In this document: in pieces, positions 6,170 to 10,380 of the stretch
Layout: each line of letters begins with the position of its first letter
Position numbering within the stretch: the stretch's first letter is position 1
Assembly (NCBI GenBank): GCA_022826345.1
Contig: JAJDVB010000120.1
Span: forward strand, 1 to 10,380
Direction: 5' to 3'
DNA length: 10,380 nt
Source of the DNA: Alphaproteobacteria bacterium
Lineage (GTDB): Bacteria > Pseudomonadota > Alphaproteobacteria > UBA828
Made by a program: the position numbers and the translations under genes
Notes under the pieces: generated by a model
What the model was told of the DNA's origin: nothing
Database searches by the model: none
Seen by the model: only the letters and a program-made list of their open reading frames with translations

Positions 6170-7120
6170 ATGAAGGATCGCGGGCGTTACCGCATTCCAT
6201 CCACCAGCATCCTGCTTGCGTTCGAGAGCGCCGCGCGGCTCGGCAACTTCTCGCAGGCAGGGTTGGAGCTGGCGACCTCGCAATCGGCGATGAGCCGATA
6301 CATCGCGAGGCTCGAAACGGACCTCTCGGTGCGGCTTTTCGAGCGCTCCCGCACGGGCGTGACCCTGACCGAGGCGGGGCGGCGCTTTCACGCGGCCGTC
6401 GTTGTCGGCCTCGCGGCCCTACACGACGGGACCGAGGAAGTAGGTGCTCTCTCGGGCAGCGGCCCGCCGGAGGTGACGATCGCCTGCCCGGAGGAGGTTT
6501 CGCATCTCTTCGTGATGCAGCGGTACGATGCACTGAAGGCCGCGCTCGGGGAGCGGGTCCGGGTCCGTATCCTCGCCCACGCAGAGGCCCCGGCCTCCCT
6601 TCCGTCCGAGCCCTGCGCCGACGTGATCCTGACCTGTGACGGCGAGATTGCCCCCTCCAAACACCGCGTGGCGATCGCAAGGGAGGCGCTGGCCGCCTTC
6701 TGCTCACCGGCGTACGCCGCAGTTCATGCGCAGGTTCTGAACGGGCCGGTGGCGGAATGGGGCGGCCTGACCCTTCTGGCTCTCACGGGCCCCAACGCGG
6801 CCGGGGCATCCTGGGACCGCTGGTTCGAGGTCTCGGGCCGCCCGACTGCGGGACCGCAGTACAAGATCGTCGAGAGCCACGCCCATGCGCTGGAAGCCGC
6901 CGTCGCCGGTCGCGGCATCGCGCTCGGCTGGCGTCACCTGATCGGATGGCACGTGGAGGCCGGCACACTGGTCATGCAGGCCGGCGGATTTGTCGAGACC
7001 GGTCGGTTCTTCCATGCAGCGCTCACGACAAAGGGACGGCAAAGACCCCTGGCCCGTGCGTGCCTCGCTTTCTTCGGTGGGGCGGCGAAGCACCGGGTTG
7101 GGGGCTGGCCCGAACCATGA
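6170..7120 (+). CDS. LysR-type transcriptional regulator
   Basis: A 316-aa LysR-family regulator. The N-terminal winged helix-turn-helix is clear: LLAFESAARLGNFSQAG (residues 15-31), SQSAMSRYIARLE (37-49), then RLFERSRTGVTLTEAG (55-70). The effector-binding domain follows, with HALEAAVAGRGIALGW near residue 250, the usual subdomain motif of GcvA/AmpR-like members. The start ATG 6170 is set by the family's N-terminus; a longer open frame to 5858 lies antisense to the unknown gene and is rejected. The gene diverges from the three-gene receptor operon, so that operon is its most likely target. The inducer is unknown. It appears complete, of normal length. Confidence 0.92.
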   Translation: MKDRGRYRIPSTSILLAFESAARLGNFSQAGLELATSQSAMSRYIARLETDLSVRLFERSRTGVTLTEAGRRFHAAVVVGLAALHDGTEEVGALSGSGPPEVTIACPEEVSHLFVMQRYDALKAALGERVRVRILAHAEAPASLPSEPCADVILTCDGEIAPSKHRVAIAREALAAFCSPAYAAVHAQVLNGPVAEWGGLTLLALTGPNAAGASWDRWFEVSGRPTAGPQYKIVESHAHALEAAVAGRGIALGWRHLIGWHVEAGTLVMQAGGFVETGRFFHAALTTKGRQRPLARACLAFFGGAAKHRVGGWPEP

Positions 7121-7245
7121 GCATCTGGCGGTCGAAGACGCGGACGACGGGCCGCGACGGTCGGGCACCCGCAGTTTTCGATCTGAGGCCCGGTGGCTGA
7201 GTGTTGCCGAAGACGCACGGACAGGACGACTCTGCGGAGGGGCCG

Positions 7246-7251
7246 TATACT
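7246..7251 (+). promoter_or_regulatory. Possible -10 element for the SOUL lipoprotein gene
   Basis: TATACT lies about 60 bases before the ATG at 7312 and is a close match to a sigma-70 -10 box. No acceptable -35 hexamer is found 16-18 bases upstream, so it would need an activator or another sigma factor, or may be chance. Confidence 0.3.
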
Positions 7252-7297
7252 GAGGCGCATCGCTGCGGCGCGGGCGGAGACGTGGGTGGCGCGGTGC

Positions 7298-7302
7298 GGA
7301 GG
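7298..7302 (+). promoter_or_regulatory. Ribosome binding site deciding the SOUL gene start
   Basis: GGAGG nine bases before ATG 7312 fixes the start at the beginning of the lipoprotein signal peptide, rather than at the upstream in-frame TTG or GTG-type codons. Confidence 0.65.
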
Positions 7303-7311
7303 GTGGTTTCG

Positions 7312-7989
7312 ATGCGAACCAAGCTGACGGGCGCACTGGTCGCCATTGCACTGCCGTTCTTCCTGGGCGCCTGTTCCGTGTTTGGCGGCAAGGCTGCCGA
7401 GGAACCCGCGTACGGTATCGTGCTTGCCGACAGCGACATCGAGATCCGCGAATACGAGGGCCATGCGATCGCGTGGACCGCTGCGGCGGGCCCGTTCGAC
7501 GAGGCGGTCGGCGCCGGCTTCCGGCGGCTGTTCGACTACATCACGGGGGCCAATGCGGGCGGCTCAGATATCGCGATGACCGCGCCGGTGCTAACCGCGC
7601 CGGCGGAGATGAAGGCCGGCGCGGCCGTCCTGGAGCCGGCCCTCGGCGCCGATGACGGGGAGAGTCCGGAGGCGTTGGCCGGCCCCGGCATCGGCGGCTG
7701 GCGGATCGGCTTCGTCCTGCCGGACGGGTACACGGCCGCGACGGCGCCGGTGCCGGAGGACGGCGGCGTCGCGGTCAGGGACTTAGGCGCGCGCTGTGTT
7801 GCGAGCATCCGCTTCAGCGGCATGCTGGACAACAAGGCGGGCGAGGTGGAGCGACAGCGGCTTGAGCGCTGGATCGAAGCGCGCGATCTGGAGCACGCGG
7901 GGGACTGGCGTATGGCGGGCTACAACCCGCCCTGGACGATCCCGATGTTCCGCAGGAACGAGGTCATGGTGACCTTGGCATCGTGCTGA
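7312..7989 (+). CDS. SOUL-family heme-binding lipoprotein
   Basis: A 225-aa protein of the SOUL/heme-binding protein family. The N-terminus MRTKLTGALVAIALPFF leads to a lipobox LGAC with Cys 21 as the lipidated residue, so it is anchored in a membrane facing the periplasm. Family features follow: YGIVLADSDIEIREYEGHAIAWT, AVGAGFRRLFDYITGAN, then IAMTAPVLT, the most conserved block, and near the end WRMAGYNPPWTIPMFRRNEVMV. Bacterial SOUL proteins are largely uncharacterised; eukaryotic members bind heme or tetrapyrroles. It stands alone on the plus strand, 191 bp after the LysR gene with its own ribosome binding site, so it may be independently transcribed. It is intact and of normal length. 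Heme binding in this protein is inferred, not shown. Confidence 0.9.
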   Translation: MRTKLTGALVAIALPFFLGACSVFGGKAAEEPAYGIVLADSDIEIREYEGHAIAWTAAAGPFDEAVGAGFRRLFDYITGANAGGSDIAMTAPVLTAPAEMKAGAAVLEPALGADDGESPEALAGPGIGGWRIGFVLPDGYTAATAPVPEDGGVAVRDLGARCVASIRFSGMLDNKAGEVERQRLERWIEARDLEHAGDWRMAGYNPPWTIPMFRRNEVMVTLASC

Positions 7990-8080
7990 ACCGCAGGGAC
8001 GCCGGAGCGGAAGCGCACGACACGCGCATGCCCGCCTCGCGCAACCGGGAGCGGGCGGCGCAATTCGCACCCGGGCAGCC

Positions 8081-8353
8081 TTGACCGCCGGCCGGCAGCG
8101 GCCGTCCGTGGAGCGGGAGGTCCTGGCCGGCCTGGTGGAGCGCGTCACCTACCACAACCCCGAGAACGGCTTCTGCGTTCTCAGGACGAAGGTCAGGGGC
8201 CATCGCGACCTTGTCTCGGTGGTGGGCCACACCGCGATGGTGGGGGCCGGGGAGTGGAGCACGGCGTCAGGCGAATAGGTCAACGACCGCACCCACGGGC
8301 ACCAGTTCAAGGCGTGCTTCATCCATTCCTCCCGGAGCGCGCGCCAAAGATGA
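8081..8353 (+). pseudogene. RecD-like (RecD2/TraA) helicase, N-terminal remnant with in-frame TAG
   Basis: From TTG 8081 the frame reads EREVLAGLVERVTYHNPENG, then GFCVLRTKVRGHRDLV and VVGHTAMVGAGEW, the oligonucleotide-binding-like N-terminus of the long RecD2-type helicases (usually 700 aa or more). It stops at TAG 8276-8278, where relatives have Trp before VNDRTHG. In the same frame after the stop the homology continues as VNDRTHGHQFKACF to about 8330, then fades and ends at TGA 8351-8353. A TGG to TAG point mutation plus truncation therefore explain the remnant. The ATPase and helicase motifs are absent. It lies 91 bp downstream of the SOUL gene and is not functional. Confidence 0.8.
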
Positions 8354-8640
8354 TCGCTCAACAGCTTGACCACAAGGTGGTCAGGCAGCGTTCGCTCGCG
8401 GACTGTATCCAATGTCGCCCGTCAGCGCGCCCAGGGAGTATCGCGGCGGCCAATGTGGGGGTCGAGGCATTTAAGACGGATCGGGGTTTCTGCAGCGGTC
8501 CGGGTCTGTGCCAACCCGCTCGCCGGCAAGGCGTTGCCTGGGCGCCTTCATCCGTGCGTCGGTCTGGCGCACCTCAAAAATCACCTGGCGCGGATCGGGA
8601 AAGACTCGCCCTCCGGCAGGATGCTGCGTTCTCGCCATGC
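8354..8640 (+). other. Unassigned spacer between two gene relics
   Basis: About 290 bases lie between the helicase stub and the STAS tail. Frames are open by high GC but show no family I recognise on either strand. The stretch may contain decayed pieces of the same or other genes. Confidence 0.4.
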
Positions 8641-8646
8641 GCGCCG

Positions 8647-8745
8647 TCGAACGCCGTCCGGCAAGTCTTCGAGATCAGCGGATTCGACAAGGTCGTGGAG
8701 ATCCACCCGACACGGGCCGACTCGCTGGCGTTCCTCGAGCGCTGA
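8647..8745 (+). pseudogene. STAS-domain anti-sigma factor antagonist, C-terminal remnant
   Basis: The last 30 or so codons before TGA 8743-8745 read AVRQVFEISGFDKVVEIHPT and RADSLAFLER. This matches the closing helix-strand-helix of SpoIIAA/RsbV-type STAS proteins, where V-R-x-V-F-E-I-S-G-F-D-K is typical. The upstream part of the domain, with the phosphorylatable serine region, is not found in any frame, so this is a 5'-truncated relic. It overlaps, on the opposite strand, the 3' end of the Rrf2 regulator gene. The match is short, hence moderate confidence. Confidence 0.55.
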
Positions 8746-9202
8746 CGCGCCGGGGCCCGTCCTCATCATTGTCGATCAATATTCCCTTCAGTGCGGGCGC
8801 CGATTTCAGGAGGTCCTCCAGCGTGTACCGGTCCAGGACGTCGAGGAACGCCTGCAGGGCCAATTCCAACGCACGGGTCAGCTCGCAGAATCCTGCGATC
8901 GGACAGGCGCACTTCTCTTTGCCTGCGAAGCACTCCGCCAGCTCGAAGTTGGGCTCGAACTCGCGATAAACGTCGCCGAGGTTGATCCCGCTCACCGGTC
9001 TCGCCATCTCCAGGCCGCCGCCCTCGCCTCTGATCGTCGTAATGAAGCCGCTTTCGCCCAGGTGATGGATCACCTTCGTGAGGTGGCTCTCAGAGACGCC
9101 ATAGGCGTCGGCGATCTCCCGGGTCGTGCAGCGGCGGCGGCCGTTGAGAGCCAGGTACATGAGTACCCGCACCGCATAGTCGCTGTATCGCGTGAGCTGC
9201 AT
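8675..9202 (-). CDS. nsrR: Rrf2-family [Fe-S] regulator, NsrR-like
   Basis: A 175-aa Rrf2-family regulator. It begins MQLTRYSDYAVRVLMYLAL, with a winged helix-turn-helix: TTREIADAYGVSESHLTKVI (26-45), then GYITTIRG-like GFITTIRGEGGGLEMARP. The sensing loop has Cys 91, 98, 100 and 106; Cys 91 plus the C-x5-C pair 100/106 match the three cluster ligands of NsrR, a repressor that senses nitric oxide through its iron-sulfur cluster. The C-terminal helix ends with LDRYTLEDLL as in NsrR. The start ATG 9202 has AAGG eight bases upstream. Homology stops near residue 150; the last 25 residues lie antisense to the STAS relic and are probably acquired read-through. Other Rrf2 members such as IscR or RirA differ, so NsrR is the best but not certain assignment. 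Confidence 0.85.
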   Translation of the reverse strand: MQLTRYSDYAVRVLMYLALNGRRRCTTREIADAYGVSESHLTKVIHHLGESGFITTIRGEGGGLEMARPVSGINLGDVYREFEPNFELAECFAGKEKCACPIAGFCELTRALELALQAFLDVLDRYTLEDLLKSAPALKGILIDNDEDGPRRVSARGTPASRPVSGGSPRPCRIR

Positions 9203-9256
9203 GCTCCCGACCTTATCGGCAAGTCGGCGGCGCCTACGGCTTGGCGCGGAATAGAC

Positions 9257-9274
9257 CGGACACAATTGTATCCG
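9257..9274. promoter_or_regulatory. Near-perfect palindrome upstream of the NsrR-like gene
   Basis: CGGACACAATTGTATCCG is an 18-bp palindrome with eight of nine pairs matching and no spacer. It centres about 63 bases upstream of the regulator's ATG (9202), a normal place for an autoregulatory operator. On the minus strand it contains TACAAT, a good -10 look-alike, but with no matching -35. It does not resemble the gammaproteobacterial NsrR consensus. The regulator that binds it is unproven. Confidence 0.45.
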
Positions 9275-9393
9275 CTGCGGCCGCCTGCACGGGCGCAAGC
9301 ATCGCCTGTTGCTTGTTCGCCGGCAAGGTTCAGGGTCGCGCAGGCGGGAGAAAGACCACCAGGATCTGATCGCCTAGCCACCGGCGCCGAGTG

Positions 9394-9414
9394 AGGCAGC
9401 GGACGCCGCTGCCT
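9394..9414. terminator. 9-bp perfect hairpin
   Basis: AGGCAGCGG and CCGCTGCCT pair perfectly around an ACG loop. It lies about 20 bases from a second, stronger hairpin, in the gap downstream of the molybdenum hydroxylase gene and upstream of the NsrR-like gene. There is no T-run, so a termination role is only plausible. Confidence 0.35.
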
Positions 9415-9433
9415 GCTTGAGTGAACGGGCTCG

Positions 9434-9468
9434 GGGACGGCGGGGGATCTCGGATCCCTCGCCGTCCC
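9434..9468 (-). terminator. 16-bp hairpin after the molybdenum hydroxylase gene
   Basis: Two 16-base arms (9434-9449 and 9453-9468) pair with one G-T (wobble) position around a three-base loop. The hairpin starts 13 bases past the stop of the minus-strand gene at 9482. It is the strongest hairpin in the window. It lacks a T-tract, as many terminators in high-GC genomes do, but position and stability make termination or transcript protection likely. Confidence 0.55.
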
Positions 9469-9481
9469 GTCGTCCGAGGCG

Positions 9482-10380
9482 CTACGCAGACTCGAGCTGA
9501 TCGCCGATCGGCAGCCGGCGGATGCGCTTGCCGGTCGCCTGGTAGATCGCGTTGACCAGCGCCGGCGTATAGGGCGGCACGCCGGGCTCGCCCACGCCGC
9601 AGGGCTTCAGGTGCGTGAAGTCCTCGACGATGTGCACGCGCACATCGAGAGGCGCATCGTCCATGCGAGTGATGGTGTAGTCGTGGAAGTTGCTCTGGTC
9701 GACCGCCCCCTGCGTGGTGGTGATCTGCCCGTGCATCGCGACCGAGTGGCCGTAGATGGCGGCACCCTCCATCTGCTTCTTCACCCCTTCGGGATTGACG
9801 TAGCGGCCGCAGTCGATGGCCATGTCAACCTGCGGGATGTGGAGCGAGCCGTCGTCCCGCACCACGACGTGCACGGCCGTGCCCACGTAGCTGTGGAAGC
9901 TGCGGTGACACGCGATGCCTAAGCCGTGGCCTGGCGGCATCGCCTTGCCGTAGCCTGACTTCTCCGCCACCACGCGAAGCGCGTTGGAGAGCCGCTTCGG
10001 CATGATCGGCCAGTCCTCGATCGAATCGCCATAGTTCCAGTGGCCTTCCACGCCGTCCGCCGTGAGGTCCATGACGTCCGCATCGCCGATGAGCTCCAGC
10101 AGGAACTCGACCGGATCGCGCCCGGCGGCCTCCGCCAGCTCGTTCGCGAAGCAGTTCATCGCGAAGGCGTGCTGGATGTTGTTGACCGAGCGGTACCAGC
10201 CGACCCGGATCATGGCGTCGGTCTCGCCGTTCTCGATGCGGAGGTTCGGCACCTGGTTATAGGGGGTATCGATAAGCCCGAGCCCGAACTCAAGAGGATG
10301 GCCGGTTCGTTGCACCGGATTCCAGAGCGAGATGAGCGAGGGCCACGCGCCGGAGTGATGCCACGCCGTGACGTTACCCG
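9482..10380 (-). CDS. Molybdopterin-binding subunit, isoquinoline 1-oxidoreductase beta-like (partial)
   Basis: The C-terminal 298 residues of a xanthine dehydrogenase-family molybdenum hydroxylase large subunit; the 5' part lies beyond the right edge. The frame stays open to base 10380. Type-specific features are GWYRSVNNIQHAFA and ANELAEAAGRDPVEFLLEL, then DCGRYVNPEGVKKQMEGA, QSNFHDYTITRMDD, and GVGEPGVPPYTPALVNAIY followed by ATGKRIRRLPI. The glutamate in GVGEPG is the conserved catalytic base of the family. These fit the IorB/isoquinoline 1-oxidoreductase beta type, which oxidises N-heterocycles or aldehydes, works with a small [2Fe-2S] alpha subunit and is typically exported by Tat. The substrate cannot be read from this part, and the alpha subunit is not in the window. 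No defects are seen. Confidence 0.9.
   Translation of the reverse strand, partial: GNVTAWHHSGAWPSLISLWNPVQRTGHPLEFGLGLIDTPYNQVPNLRIENGETDAMIRVGWYRSVNNIQHAFAMNCFANELAEAAGRDPVEFLLELIGDADVMDLTADGVEGHWNYGDSIEDWPIMPKRLSNALRVVAEKSGYGKAMPPGHGLGIACHRSFHSYVGTAVHVVVRDDGSLHIPQVDMAIDCGRYVNPEGVKKQMEGAAIYGHSVAMHGQITTTQGAVDQSNFHDYTITRMDDAPLDVRVHIVEDFTHLKPCGVGEPGVPPYTPALVNAIYQATGKRIRRLPIGDQLESA

Noticed and set aside
8149..8412. Minus-strand frame with a segment (TLPDHLVVKLLSDHLW) that looks somewhat like a transposase
   Set aside because: Most of it is antisense to the RecD-like relic, the suggestive part is under 30 residues, and no terminal repeats were seen.
8366..9394. 342-aa plus-strand frame
   Set aside because: It is mostly antisense to the NsrR-like gene; no family motifs.
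1..10380. tRNA, rRNA, CRISPR arrays, insertion sequences or phage attachment sites
   Set aside because: None was seen by eye on either strand; no regular direct repeats with spacers, no transposase or integrase motifs.

Overview
This is a high-GC, protein-dense window from a Pseudomonadota chromosome, most likely an alphaproteobacterium. I infer this from the IHF-alpha-type relic, the NsrR-type Rrf2 regulator, a TonB receptor of the class with an RKD(F/L)DG plug end, and a lipoprotein SOUL gene. No database was searched, so the placement is tentative. No tRNA, rRNA, CRISPR array or intact mobile element was seen.

Layout, left to right. Bases 1-39 hold the first 13 codons of a leftward gene. 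A perfect 10-bp inverted repeat sits directly upstream of its ribosome binding site, a probable repressor operator. A rightward gene (from 189 or 207 to 1343) encodes a Tat-exported CrtC/AttH-like lipocalin-fold protein. From about 1480 to 2600 comes a decaying stretch on the minus strand: the frameshifted C-terminal stub of a penicillin acylase, a small intact unknown gene in a locally AT-richer patch, and an IHF-alpha-like gene broken by a frameshift. About 430 bp without a gene follow.

The core (3020-7120) is a compact module. Three minus-strand genes, a 90-aa unknown protein, a DUF1971 protein and a TonB-dependent outer-membrane receptor, lie divergent from a LysR-type regulator across 72 bp. 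The unknown gene and the DUF1971 gene share an ATGA stop/start overlap, so all three are probably one operon controlled by the LysR protein. The receptor has an unusually short plug and no evident TonB box. This is the best candidate for an undescribed system in the window.

Further right, a SOUL-family heme-binding lipoprotein (7312-7989) is intact. After it comes a second relic zone on the plus strand: the N-terminal stub of a RecD-like helicase with an in-frame TAG, about 300 unassigned bases, and the C-terminal tail of a STAS anti-sigma-factor antagonist. This tail runs antisense into the 3' end of an NsrR-like [Fe-S] Rrf2 regulator gene (8675-9202, minus), giving that protein a non-homologous tail. 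A near-perfect palindrome lies upstream of the regulator. Two strong hairpins separate it from the C-terminal part of a molybdenum hydroxylase large subunit of the isoquinoline 1-oxidoreductase beta type, which runs off the right edge.

Two relic zones flanking an intact regulator/transport module suggest repeated rearrangement around it.
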